A stretch of 64,000 nt of DNA, taken from assembly GCA_039809865.1 (NCBI GenBank), contig JBDHVW010000037.1:1-64000 (forward strand). Reading direction: 5' to 3'. Positions 1-9,459 of this stretch are shown in pieces. This stretch comes from QWHO01 sp039809865 (GTDB taxonomy: Bacteria > Vulcanimicrobiota > Xenobia > Xenobiales > QWHO01). How positions within the stretch are numbered: the stretch's first letter is position 1; each line of letters opens with the position of its first letter. The notes under the pieces are model-generated. The model saw only the letters and a list, made by a program, of their open reading frames with translations, was not told the DNA's origin and ran no database searches. The position numbers and the translations under genes are program-made.

Positions 1-350
1 GAGGGCGGAGCGCGAGTGCCAGGGCAAGTCGTGCCGGCATGCCAGGGCGACTCGATCCGGCAGGCCGGTGGGTGACTCGGGCGGCAAGCGAGAGGGCGGA
101 GCGCGAGTGCCAGGGCAAGTCGTGCCGGCATGCCAGGGCGACTCGGTCCGGCAAGCCGGTGGGCGGCTCGGGGCGGCAAGCGAGAGGGCGGAGCGCGAGT
201 GCCAGGGCAAGTCGTGCCGGCATGCCAGGGCGACTCGATCCGGCAGGCCGGTGGGCGGCTCGGGGCGGCAAGCGAGAGGGCGGAGCGCGAGTGCCAGGGC
301 AAGTCGTGCCGGCATGCCAGGGCGACTCGGTCCGGCAAGCCGGTGGGCGG
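1..350. repeat. 92-bp tandem repeat (minisatellite), about 3.8 copies visible
   Basis: Copies begin at 1, 92, 184 and 276, each with GAGGGCGGAGCGCGAGTG near its start. The array runs off the left edge. Copies 1 and 3 carry ATCCGGCAGGCCGG where copies 2 and 4 carry GTCCGGCAAGCCGG, so the real unit may be a 184-bp dimer. The period is not a multiple of three, so no single reading frame persists across units. It ends about 20 bp past the stop codon of the giant minus-strand gene. I see no gene in it. Confidence 0.9.
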
Positions 351-370
351 CCCGGTCCAGGCGCCCCAGG

Positions 371-3300
371 TCAGCGCCGGGGCAGCACGCGCAGCACCGG
401 CACGGTCTGCACCTCCGCCAGCCCGCGCTGTACCAGCTCCTCCACCGGGGCGGGCAGGCGGGATAGGGACTGGTAGTCCCCCGCGCACAGGCGCACGGCG
501 GTCACCGCCAGCTCGGCCGAGCCCAACAAGCCGCGCAGACCGTGCTGCAACCGCTGGATGCGCTCGCCCAGCGGCAGAGAGGCGTCGTCCAGGGCGGCCC
601 GCAAGAACGCGTCCGGCGCCTTCCCGCCCAGCGCCAACAAAAGCGCCTCGCGATGATGGGTCAGCTCCTCCAGGGCCAGCTGCTCCTCCTCGGAACGGGC
701 CTCGGACAGCCCATCCACCGGACGCTGCGTGCCCGAGCCCGACCACGCCCCCCCCGAAGCCGGCAACGAGCCCCCCCGCGCCGCCACGAGCGAGGGCTCC
801 GGACGCAGAGGGCGCAGCGGACCATGGCGCGACATCGAAGCATCCAGCGGCATCAAGACCGGGCCGGACACGCTCTCCAACAGCGCCAGCGCAAACAAGT
901 GGTCGGGACGGTCGACCCGGCCCTCGTCCAGCGCCCACCCGGTCGCGATCAGGCACGGCACGCCGGCATGGCGCAAAAGCTCGCAAACCATCACGTTCAG
1001 CTCGTAACAGATGCCGTGCCCCAGAAATCCAGCGGCAACCGGTGTCCGGGCGTGCAGCAACGCCAGGTGGTGATTGCCCTGCCCGGGACGCAGCGCGCCC
1101 AGCTTGCGGCGGGCCTCGGGATGCTCCAGGTGGTCAGGGTCGTAGGCGTAGTGCAGCGTTACGAACTCCTCGGCGGCCAGCGCCTTCTCCCAGGGCGACA
1201 ACGAGCGGACCCGCGCCAGCCAGTCCGCGACCTTGCGCGGCAGCTCCTCCAGTGCCACGGTCGGAGCCAGCCACGACGGGGACGACTTGACCACGCCCCC
1301 CGTCAGGCGCGGGGGGGCGAGCAATTCCAACTGGTAACGCACCGCCGAGGGCGCCGCCAGTTTCAACAGCAGCTCGCCCGGGCCGCCCTGCGAGGAACCG
1401 CCCAGCTTGCTGGCCAGGCGCGTGAAGAACGGCAGCGGAATGCGATTCACACCCGGCCCCAACCGCCCCTGGAACGTGATCATCCGCCCCGAGGGTTGAC
1501 CCTCGGCCAGCTTCGGGAGCGTGGCCGGGAGCCAGCGCTGCGTGGCGGCGTCGAAGCTGCCGGCCAGGCAGTGGGCCGCGTACAGCTGAGGACGCGGCAC
1601 CGGATAGGGAGAGAACTCCAGCCCCACGGGACTGGGCTGGCCCATCAGCCGCTCCAGCGCGCCGCGCGTCGCCCAGAACTGCGTCCCCACCGCGGTCAGG
1701 GGCGCGAACGGGTTGCCCCCGGAAGCCCACGAAGGCAAAAGCGACTTGACGGGCTCGGGCGCCTTCAGGTCGGAGAACCAGCCCACCAGCCGATCCCAGA
1801 GCGAAGGATCGGACGGCGCCGCCATCTGCACCACCGGAGCCTGCTCGGGCGCCACCGGCAACGCCGGAGCCACCAGGCGGTCCAGCGAGGGGGCGCTCAA
1901 CAGGTCGTGCACCGCCTGCCGCGCCTCGTCGTCCGCATCCCGGGCGACGAGCTCCACGGCCTCGTCCACGGTCAGCCCCGCGGGCAACTCCCAGGAGGCC
2001 GAGGACAGCGACGGAAACCGCGCCGCCAGACGACGGTCCAGCCCGAAATCGAGGATCTCGCCCACGCGCTCCGCCACCCGATCGACCTCATCCGACCCGC
2101 GCGGGAAATGCCGGGCGTCCAGGTAGGCGTCCATTCGCTCGCGCGTGCCCAGCGGCAAGAGGATCTCCAGGATGTCCACCAGTTGCTCCTCGCCGGGACC
2201 CTGGTAGACACAGGGCACGATGCCCTGGGCCAAGCCGGTCAGGGGAGCGCCCGGCACGGCCAGGGCCTCATCCACCAGCAGCTCCCGCGAGCCCGGATGG
2301 TAGGCGCCGCAGGCCTGCACCCGCACCGTGCCCACCCCCTCGAGGCGATACTGCACCTTCAGCCCCTGGATCACCCGCACCTTGCCGCTCTGGGCCAGCG
2401 GACGCAGCCGCTGGTCGTCCACCCAGTGATCGGGCGAGAGCTGGGTGCGCTGGCGCTTGATCCGGTCGAGCACACCCACCAGCGCGCGCAAGCTCCCCCG
2501 CAGGCGCTGGACGCCCTCGGCGCAGTCCGCGGTGCGCTCCTTGCCGCCGGCCTCGAGCTCGACCGTGAAGGCCTCCCGCAGGACCCGGAGGCCCATGGCC
2601 GTGTGAAAAGCCTCCACCTCCTCGCGCGCCTCGACTCCGCCGGGAACGGCCACGTAGAGCCGCGGGAAAAGGCTCTCCAGGGTGGGCGTGTCGGACATCA
2701 CCAGGGCCGGATGGTTGGCGGGCAGCAAGACCCGCTCTCCGCCGGGACGCTGCTCGGCCAGGATCACGCGCAGCGAGGGGTCGATCGGGTAGGGGCCCAG
2801 GTTCACGAGCTTGCGATAGCAGGCCAGCAGCATGCGCGCCAGGGGACGCTCGCGCTTGAGCTGGTCGGCCGGGCCCTCGGCCACCTCGTGCAAGAACTCG
2901 CGCACGACATCCGGCGAGACCGCGCCCGGGATACCGAAGGCGGCGCAGAGCTCGGGACAGTTGGCAAAACCGCGCTCCCAGTAGCCGCGTCGCTCGCCGA
3001 ACAGGGGGAAGGCGTGCACGCCCAGCACCCGCGCGTGATGCATCCAGACGCCGTCGTCCGTGAAGATCCAGCGCCGATCGCCCAGGCGCCGCCGCAGCTC
3101 GTCACGGGAGACCTCGGCCGCCTGCAGGCGGGCCTCCAGCCAGAGGTAAACCCGAAACGACAGGGAGCGCTGGGCCTGCGAGGCCGCCTCCAGGTTGGCC
3201 AGCACCGCGTCCAGATCGACCGCCTGGCGCAGACCCAGCGCGGCCATCAGCTCGTCGCCCAGCACCAGCGCCAGCTCGCGCTGAGGATACAGGCGCGGAT

Positions 3301-6300
3301 GGTCGCCGATCAGCGCCTCCACCTCGGCGTCCGGCAGGTAGAGCTCGCCGGGACGGCGGGCCGCGCCCAGGCCATCGGGCAACCAGGGTTCCTGCCGGAA
3401 CCGGGCATCCAGCCAGGCAGGCCCGTGCCGGCGCGTCATCACGCTGGCCAGCAGGGCCAGCCCGCGCGCGGAGTCCTGCCGGCGGCGGGCAAACGCCGCC
3501 GCCAGCTGCGACAGCGGAGGTATCTCCGCCAGGGGCAACAGGCGGGCCTGGGCGCGCGTGTAGCGCTCGCTCAGGAGGTGGTCGCCCGGGTCGAAAACGA
3601 GCTGCAGAGCCTCGTCCAGCTCCGGATCGGGGCGGGCGACCTCGCGGGCGGGACGGAAACGGCCGCGCCGGTCCTCCACCGGGAAGTCGTCCGCCAGCGG
3701 CGCCGGATGCTCGGCCAGGAACTCGAAGAGCTGCCAGGCACGCTCTCTCTGACCCTGGCGCACCGCCTCGCGATAAGCCGGCAGAACGTGTGTCTGCACG
3801 AGCTCCTCCGCTTGAGGGAGCCCGATCCCGAGCTGGCGCTCGAGCACCTTCAGCAGAGCCGTCGGGATCTCGGCGTGCGGACGCCAGTCCACGCCCAGAT
3901 CGGGCAGGCGCGGGTCCAGGACCAGCTGATCGGCCCGCAGCAGGGCGCCCTTCTCGGTGCGCCAGAAGGCATGCTCGGCCAGGGCGGCGCGACCCTCGGT
4001 GAAGACCTCCGCCTCGCGCTCGAGCAGCCACGCATAAAAGCGCAGGCGGCGCGGCTCGTCGGCCAGCCATTCGCGCGGGGGCAGCGCGCTGAGAGCCTCG
4101 AGCACCTGCACCGGCGCCAGCCGGGTCAGGCCCGGCAGGTCGAGCGGCGTGACCGCCTGACGCATCACCACGGGCAGAAGCTCGATGACGTCGCAGGTCA
4201 TCAGGGGCTCCAGCCGCAGGCGCCCCAGCCCGTCCACCAGCGGGAACGGGGTCTTGAGATAGAGCGCCACCGCCCGCACGCGCTCGGGGGTCGAGAGAAA
4301 AGCCGGCTGGTCGACCAGCGGCTGGCCCGGGCGCGCCCGCGCGAACAGCGTCTCGCGCACCAGCTCCAGCGGATCGCGGACGCGCGCGAGTCGCGGCAGC
4401 AGCTCGGCGGCGCCTGGCAGCAGCAGGCGTCGTTCGAAGAGCAGGCGCTCGCTGGAGCCTTCCGGGAAGAGATCGGGCAACTCCACCACGGCCTCGGCGG
4501 CCGAGGTCGCCCCGTGCGCCGTGGGCCAGATCCGCAGGCGGTCGAAATCCGGCACCGTCACGGGGTCCTCGGCCAACAGCTCCAACAGGCCGAGCAGGTC
4601 GGCCGGGGGGTGCGTGCGGCAGAGCTCCAGCACGGCTACCGCGTCGTGGGGCTTCAGCTGGACGTCCTCGGCCGAGCCCTCCAGCAGGCGCAGCTCGGGG
4701 AAGAGCCTGCCGAAACGCTCCTCCAGCCACCAGACGCGGTCGCCCGGCGTCAGCGCGCCGGTGCCCAGACGGCCCAGCCGTCCGGAGCGATCGCACCACA
4801 GCTCGAGCTCGGCGAAGCCGCGCATCTGGGCGGGCGTGAGCGGGGGCAGCCAGTCGCGAATCGCGCGCGCGTGCTCGACCTCGAGCCGCCCCACGCGAGA
4901 CAGGTCTTCCAGCAGCTCGGCGACCCCGACGCGGGGCCGCTCCTGGCCGACGCGCTCGAGCAGGCGTCCGCCGGGGCTTGCCGGGTCGAGGAACCGCCGG
5001 TCCAGCGGAGGTCGGTAGAGGGCGCGCAGGCCGGCGTCGACCGGCAGCACCAGTTGATCGACGCGCGTGGGCCGCCCGCGGTCGTCGGGAAGCTCGCACT
5101 GCAGCAGCTGCCAGACCGCCAGGTTGGTCATCTCCTCGGCGTGCTCGAGCAGAAAGTCGAGCGCCTCGGGACGGCCCACCAGCGCATCCACGCCCACCGG
5201 GACGGGGGTCAGGAAGACCACGTGCTCCAGGGCGCACAGGGCGGGCTCGAGCCAGATCTCGTCGGGCAGCAAGGCGACCATCTCCGCATACCGGGGACGC
5301 CGGGCCTGCTCCAGCGTGCGCGGCACGCCCCGCGCATCGCTCCAGAGCGGACGCCGGGCCAATTCGCGCAGGGAACGCTCGGGCACGTCCCGATAGCCCT
5401 CGGCCAGCAAGTCGTGGGGGATTTCGCGCAACCGGCCAGCCACCAGGTCGTCGACCAGGGCGCTGAAATCGAGCGCCACGGGCCGCCAGGCGGGCATCGG
5501 ATGGGCCAGCAGAGGGCGTAATCCCACGTACAGCGCGGCCAGGTCCTCGTCCACGACGGCCACCGCGCCTTCCCAGTCGGCAGCCTGCAGGGACAGGGGG
5601 TGGCGCTTGCCATCCCGTCCCGGAAAGAGCGGCAGGCGGCAGGCCCGCAGGCGCACCTCGGAGGGAGCCTCGGAGAGCACCGCCAACGCCGTCTCGGGCT
5701 CTTCGAGCTCCAGTCCGGCCTCCAGATCCGCGATCAGGTCCACGGCGGTCAGCGAAAGCACGCCCTGCTCGGCCAGAAAGCGGTTCCCCTCCAGGAATGG
5801 AGCCACGAAACGCGCGGCGGGATAGAGCCGCCTTAGCTCGGGCGTTCCGAAGCGCAAAGCCCGAGGCGCGCGGGCCGCCCCGGTCGCATCGGGCACGAAA
5901 GCGATCTGCGCGACGTCGCGCCCGGCCAGCAAAGCGAACAGCGTCTCCCAGCGCGGGTCGTCGCCCCAACCCGGAAACGTCAGCGAAGCCACCAGCTCCT
6001 CCACGCCGAAGAGCGGCACCCCCAGCGTCTTCTCGGCCACCTCGCGGCGCCGTCCGGTCCAGCTGCGATGGCGCGGATCGAGGGCCAGCGAGGCGATCTC
6101 CGGCGTGGTCAGGAGCAACTCGCCCGGACGATGCCCCTCGAGGCACGGAACGTCTTGTAATTGCGAGCGCAGAGCTTCCGTCAGGAAGGCATACGGACCC
6201 GTGGGCTCGCCCGGCAGCGGCAGCACCTCCAGCAAGTCGCGGCGCACGGCCAGCCGGGCCAGCGCGGGCGGCACGTGGGAGAGGACCCAGCGGTTCCAGG

Positions 6301-7570
6301 CCGATTCGGGGTTGATCCGCTCGCGGTCCACCGGCAGATCGAAGTGACCGTGCAGCAGGAAACGCAATCCGCTGGGCTCGGACGTGGGCAGGTAGCTGTA
6401 GACGCTGGGCGCCCCCTCGGGCAGGGGCACCGCCCGGCCCTGGTCGAGGTAGACGCCCACCAGCAGCCGCGTGCGGTCGGGGCGTCCCTTTTCGCGCTGC
6501 TGATCCCACTCGTGCTCGCTCTCGTCGAGCAAGAAGTCCTGACCGCTGACCGCATCGCCCTCGCGCTCGATGCGGTAGCCGTCGCCGAGATCGAGCGAGC
6601 GCAGGTGGGTCAGCGTCAGCAGCAGACACGGATCGAGCTGCGAGCGCAGCAGGGCCGACAAATCGCCCACCCCGGCCCGCAAGGGCAGCACCAGAGTGGT
6701 GCCGGGCGTGCCCGGATGCTCCAGCCGGCGTGGAATGGAGACGTCCACGATTTCGAACGCGTAGACGTCTGAATAGATCCGGGGACGCTCGGTGACCTCG
6801 TAGACCGACTTGAAACCCACGCCGAAAAAGCCGATCTGGTTCTTGCGCTTGGTGGTCTGGCCGATCGAGGTCACGCCCACCAGGTCGCGCAGATCGAACG
6901 GCAGGCCGTCGTGCCAGACTTCGATGCGGTCGGGGTGAAAGCTCACTCGGAACGTGCGCGCGCGGGCATCCTCGGCGTTCTGCAAGAGCTCGAACAGGAA
7001 GTGGCCGGGCTGCGTGTAGACGCGGCGCGACAGAAGCTCCTCGGCGTGGCTCAGCGACACCGCCTTGGGAACGTTGGCGAGTTGCTCCAGCGCGGCGCAA
7101 GCCAGCTCCTGGCGCCGTGCCCGCCAGGCGTCGAGTTGCCCGAGGATGCGCGCGGGAGCCAGCGCCAGGGCGCGATCGGACGGATCCGGTCCCAGACAAT
7201 CGCGCTCGAGCGCAGCCAGGTAATCGTCGTAGGCCGCCGGATCGGACTGCTTGAGCTGGCGGTCCAAAATGGCCATCACGGCCAACCGCTCCAGCGGCAC
7301 CAGCTCCAGAGCGCGCCGCAGCACGGTGGCGGGCGGATCGCACGTCTTGAGCACCTTCAGCAGCGAGGTCTCGGGCCACCGGACCATCTCCTCGGCGAAG
7401 CCCTCGGTCTCCATGACGCCGGGCCGCGCGCAGAGCCACGCCAGGGGAGTGGGGTCGGGGAGGTCGCGCACCCTTTCCAGCAACTCGGAGGTCGGCACGC
7501 CGCCGGCCAGCGAGCGCTCCAGCAGCGACTGCTGCTCGGACAGGGGAAGGGTGGCGAAGTCGTGTGTCAG
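371..7570 (-). CDS. Giant sacsin-like GHKL ATPase with C-terminal transglutaminase-like domain
   Basis: About 2,399 residues. Near residues 194-202 is ELLQNAEDA, the N-box of sacsin/Hsp90-type ATPases, followed by the DG of HDGLPF (about 221) and GVGFKS (about 246). A stretch with VYSYLPTSEPSG and LLHGHFDLPVDRERI resembles the sacsin region after the ATPase. A long unassigned middle follows. The C-terminus has a transglutaminase-like core with a plausible triad: Cys2188 in GHGICYEL, His2224 in DHLFALAL and Asp2243 in PLDAS. The open frame continues upstream, but that part lies over the TPR gene. I place the start at CTG 7570 (CTGA overlap with the TPR stop, GAAGG upstream). The first in-frame GTG near 7502 is the alternative. 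It is translationally coupled to the TPR gene. The role is unknown: ATP-dependent chaperone or remodeller, or a defence protein, are inferences. Confidence 0.85.
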   Translation of the reverse strand: MTHDFATLPLSEQQSLLERSLAGGVPTSELLERVRDLPDPTPLAWLCARPGVMETEGFAEEMVRWPETSLLKVLKTCDPPATVLRRALELVPLERLAVMAILDRQLKQSDPAAYDDYLAALERDCLGPDPSDRALALAPARILGQLDAWRARRQELACAALEQLANVPKAVSLSHAEELLSRRVYTQPGHFLFELLQNAEDARARTFRVSFHPDRIEVWHDGLPFDLRDLVGVTSIGQTTKRKNQIGFFGVGFKSVYEVTERPRIYSDVYAFEIVDVSIPRRLEHPGTPGTTLVLPLRAGVGDLSALLRSQLDPCLLLTLTHLRSLDLGDGYRIEREGDAVSGQDFLLDESEHEWDQQREKGRPDRTRLLVGVYLDQGRAVPLPEGAPSVYSYLPTSEPSGLRFLLHGHFDLPVDRERINPESAWNRWVLSHVPPALARLAVRRDLLEVLPLPGEPTGPYAFLTEALRSQLQDVPCLEGHRPGELLLTTPEIASLALDPRHRSWTGRRREVAEKTLGVPLFGVEELVASLTFPGWGDDPRWETLFALLAGRDVAQIAFVPDATGAARAPRALRFGTPELRRLYPAARFVAPFLEGNRFLAEQGVLSLTAVDLIADLEAGLELEEPETALAVLSEAPSEVRLRACRLPLFPGRDGKRHPLSLQAADWEGAVAVVDEDLAALYVGLRPLLAHPMPAWRPVALDFSALVDDLVAGRLREIPHDLLAEGYRDVPERSLRELARRPLWSDARGVPRTLEQARRPRYAEMVALLPDEIWLEPALCALEHVVFLTPVPVGVDALVGRPEALDFLLEHAEEMTNLAVWQLLQCELPDDRGRPTRVDQLVLPVDAGLRALYRPPLDRRFLDPASPGGRLLERVGQERPRVGVAELLEDLSRVGRLEVEHARAIRDWLPPLTPAQMRGFAELELWCDRSGRLGRLGTGALTPGDRVWWLEERFGRLFPELRLLEGSAEDVQLKPHDAVAVLELCRTHPPADLLGLLELLAEDPVTVPDFDRLRIWPTAHGATSAAEAVVELPDLFPEGSSERLLFERRLLLPGAAELLPRLARVRDPLELVRETLFARARPGQPLVDQPAFLSTPERVRAVALYLKTPFPLVDGLGRLRLEPLMTCDVIELLPVVMRQAVTPLDLPGLTRLAPVQVLEALSALPPREWLADEPRRLRFYAWLLEREAEVFTEGRAALAEHAFWRTEKGALLRADQLVLDPRLPDLGVDWRPHAEIPTALLKVLERQLGIGLPQAEELVQTHVLPAYREAVRQGQRERAWQLFEFLAEHPAPLADDFPVEDRRGRFRPAREVARPDPELDEALQLVFDPGDHLLSERYTRAQARLLPLAEIPPLSQLAAAFARRRQDSARGLALLASVMTRRHGPAWLDARFRQEPWLPDGLGAARRPGELYLPDAEVEALIGDHPRLYPQRELALVLGDELMAALGLRQAVDLDAVLANLEAASQAQRSLSFRVYLWLEARLQAAEVSRDELRRRLGDRRWIFTDDGVWMHHARVLGVHAFPLFGERRGYWERGFANCPELCAAFGIPGAVSPDVVREFLHEVAEGPADQLKRERPLARMLLACYRKLVNLGPYPIDPSLRVILAEQRPGGERVLLPANHPALVMSDTPTLESLFPRLYVAVPGGVEAREEVEAFHTAMGLRVLREAFTVELEAGGKERTADCAEGVQRLRGSLRALVGVLDRIKRQRTQLSPDHWVDDQRLRPLAQSGKVRVIQGLKVQYRLEGVGTVRVQACGAYHPGSRELLVDEALAVPGAPLTGLAQGIVPCVYQGPGEEQLVDILEILLPLGTRERMDAYLDARHFPRGSDEVDRVAERVGEILDFGLDRRLAARFPSLSSASWELPAGLTVDEAVELVARDADDEARQAVHDLLSAPSLDRLVAPALPVAPEQAPVVQMAAPSDPSLWDRLVGWFSDLKAPEPVKSLLPSWASGGNPFAPLTAVGTQFWATRGALERLMGQPSPVGLEFSPYPVPRPQLYAAHCLAGSFDAATQRWLPATLPKLAEGQPSGRMITFQGRLGPGVNRIPLPFFTRLASKLGGSSQGGPGELLLKLAAPSAVRYQLELLAPPRLTGGVVKSSPSWLAPTVALEELPRKVADWLARVRSLSPWEKALAAEEFVTLHYAYDPDHLEHPEARRKLGALRPGQGNHHLALLHARTPVAAGFLGHGICYELNVMVCELLRHAGVPCLIATGWALDEGRVDRPDHLFALALLESVSGPVLMPLDASMSRHGPLRPLRPEPSLVAARGGSLPASGGAWSGSGTQRPVDGLSEARSEEEQLALEELTHHREALLLALGGKAPDAFLRAALDDASLPLGERIQRLQHGLRGLLGSAELAVTAVRLCAGDYQSLSRLPAPVEELVQRGLAEVQTVPVLRVLPRR

Positions 7571-8544
7571 CCGGCCGCCTTCAAGCGATTGGTGGCGTGC
7601 CAGGCCCAGTAGCTCTCGCTGTCGGTGCCCATGGCCGCGATGTAGAAGTCGCGCGCGGCGTTCTCGTCCCCGATCGAGCGGGCCAGATCGCCCGCGTGCA
7701 GGCAGGGCTCTCCGGCCGGATACTTGCTGTCCAGGCAGCGCTGGAACTCGGTCAGGGCGCGCCGGGGCTCGTGGCGGGCCTCCAGGATGAAGGCGTTGGC
7801 CATCGGCCGGAGGAACCGGCTGCGCGGTGATTCGTACGAGAATTTGCGCTCGAGGATCTGCTCGGCTTCCTCCAGCACGCCGCAGCGCGCCAGCAGGTAG
7901 GCGCGGTTGAGCTCGACATCCGCCTGGTAAATCGGGGGGAGCTCGCGGAACTGACCTGTGGAGAGGTGGTTCAGCGCCGCCTCGAAATCTTGCGTGGCCA
8001 CGGCCTGGCGCGCGCGGGCCAGGTGCAGGGCGGTGGCCACCACCACCTGGCGCGATTTGCGCCTCGCGGCCTCGTCCAGCGCCCAGGCGGCTTCCTCCCA
8101 CTTGCCCAGGTCGAAAAGGCAAGCGGCCCGGTTGATGTAGAGCAGCATCTCGCAATCTTCGGCGCCGGCCGCCTGCGAGGGCGCGCCTCGCCATTCGGTG
8201 ACCTTGAGCCCCTCGGCATATTTGCCACGGTAATACAGCGACGCCGCATAGCACGACTGCAGCAGCGGCGCGTAGGGACCGGCCTTGTCCAGCTTGGGCT
8301 GCACGTTCTGCCACTCGCGATCGACCTCGTCGTAGCGGCCCGAGCAGTGCAGCGCCGCCATCAGGTTGCCCCGCAGGATGACCCGCAGCTTGGGGTTGAG
8401 CGTCAGCTGGGTGGCCAGGCGAAACCAGGTGACGGCGCGCTCGGGCTTACCCGCGTGGTGGAGGGAAAGACCCAGCTGTTGCACGCTGAGCAAGCCGGTG
8501 AGGTAGCTGGCTCCGAAAAAGAGCCCCATGAGGAAGGGGTCCAT
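7567..8544 (-). CDS. TPR-repeat protein with N-terminal hydrophobic segment
   Basis: 325 residues. Residues about 4-22 are hydrophobic and may be a membrane anchor. The rest is helical, with repeated TPR-like units such as the stretches around SLHHAGKPERAVTWFRLA and LFDLGKWEEAAWALDEAA. The ATG follows directly on the TAG stop of the MscS gene, and its own TGA overlaps the proposed start of the giant ATPase/transglutaminase gene. The three therefore look like one operon. TPR proteins usually act as protein-binding scaffolds, so a bridge between the channel and the ATPase is a reasonable inference. I recognise no closer family. Confidence 0.85.
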   Translation of the reverse strand: MDPFLMGLFFGASYLTGLLSVQQLGLSLHHAGKPERAVTWFRLATQLTLNPKLRVILRGNLMAALHCSGRYDEVDREWQNVQPKLDKAGPYAPLLQSCYAASLYYRGKYAEGLKVTEWRGAPSQAAGAEDCEMLLYINRAACLFDLGKWEEAAWALDEAARRKSRQVVVATALHLARARQAVATQDFEAALNHLSTGQFRELPPIYQADVELNRAYLLARCGVLEEAEQILERKFSYESPRSRFLRPMANAFILEARHEPRRALTEFQRCLDSKYPAGEPCLHAGDLARSIGDENAARDFYIAAMGTDSESYWAWHATNRLKAAG

Positions 8545-9411
8545 CTAACCTGTAGTGGTTTCTGGCCTTGCGCCGCTCATCCCTACCATCTCCTTGATGT
8601 ACACGTCGTTCTGACGGTTGGGCATCGTCACCCCGTGCTTGCGGAAGAGCTTCAGGATCAAGAAATTGAGCCGCGACTCGAGGTTGTCGTGGCTGCGCAC
8701 GTCGGCCTCGTTCCAGACGCGCAACTCGAAGGTGAGGCCGTCGGCGGCGAAATCGTTCAGCAGAACCTGTGGCTTCGGCTCCTTCAGCACCCCGGGATCG
8801 TGATCGGCGGCCTCTAGAAGCAGCCGGACGACCAGGTCCTCGTCCGAGTCGCCGGCCACGGTCACGAACGTGCTGAAGCGCACCCGCGGATCCATGGTGC
8901 TCCAGTTGATGACGCCGTTGGTCACGAGCTTGTTGTTGGGGATGACGTGAGCCTTCTTCTCGTTGGTCATCACGATGGTGGTGCGGTAGCCCACGTTCAC
9001 GACGTCGCCGTTCACCCCGTCCACCTCGACCCGGTCGCCGACCTTGATGGAGCGCTCGAACAAGAGCAACAGGCCCGAGAAGAAGTCGGTCACCACGAAT
9101 TGCAGGCCCAGGCCGATGCCCACGCCCAGGGCCCCGGCGAACAGGTGGAAGGCCGTCAGCTGAACGCCCGACTCCTCCATCACCGCCAGCACGCCACCTC
9201 CGATGAGAAGGTAGCGGACGATGGCGACCAGCGCATGGCGCGACCCGGTGTCCAGCTTGGTGCGCGACACCCCGCGCAGTAACAGGCGCGAGATGATGTC
9301 CGAGAGCACCAGCACCAGCAAGATGCCGATCGGCACCGCCAGAATCGCTTGCGGAGTGATGGGAGAGTCGCCCACCTTGAACAGCGGCTTCGTCAGCCAG
9401 CTCTCATGCAT
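8545..9411 (-). CDS. MscS-family small-conductance mechanosensitive channel
   Basis: 288 residues, the size of a minimal MscS. Hydrophobic segments lie at about 20-42 and 58-78, and a glycine/alanine-rich pore helix lies at about 90-117 (GALGVGIGLGLQFVV). It is followed by the beta domain (GDRVEV, then the conserved VIPNNKLV) and the alpha/beta C-terminal domain. The protein should open under membrane tension to release solutes. It is first in an operon with the TPR and giant ATPase genes, with no gap to the TPR gene. A channel feeding or gated by those partners is possible but not shown. It is divergent from the EamA gene across 48 bp. Confidence 0.93.
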   Translation of the reverse strand: MHESWLTKPLFKVGDSPITPQAILAVPIGILLVLVLSDIISRLLLRGVSRTKLDTGSRHALVAIVRYLLIGGGVLAVMEESGVQLTAFHLFAGALGVGIGLGLQFVVTDFFSGLLLLFERSIKVGDRVEVDGVNGDVVNVGYRTTIVMTNEKKAHVIPNNKLVTNGVINWSTMDPRVRFSTFVTVAGDSDEDLVVRLLLEAADHDPGVLKEPKPQVLLNDFAADGLTFELRVWNEADVRSHDNLESRLNFLILKLFRKHGVTMPNRQNDVYIKEMVGMSGARPETTTG

Positions 9412-9444
9412 CGAGGATGGTTGGATGCGCCCGGCGTGATTCCC

Positions 9445-9459
9445 TGGTATACTCGCGCG
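9445..9459 (+). promoter_or_regulatory. Extended -10 promoter, probable leaderless start
   Basis: TGG followed by TATACT at 9448-9453 gives an extended -10. Only six bases separate it from the ATG at 9460, so transcription would start at or next to the A of the start codon. No Shine-Dalgarno and no convincing -35 are seen. Confidence 0.6.

Noticed and set aside
542..5521. Very long open frame on the plus strand, over 1,600 codons
   Set aside because: It is antisense to the giant ATPase/transglutaminase gene and has Gln/Arg-rich shadow composition. GC-rich DNA gives such open frames opposite real genes.
7571..8314. N-terminal extension of the giant gene by 248 residues
   Set aside because: It lies over the TPR gene in another frame and looks like shadow composition. 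The TPR frame is clearly the coding one.
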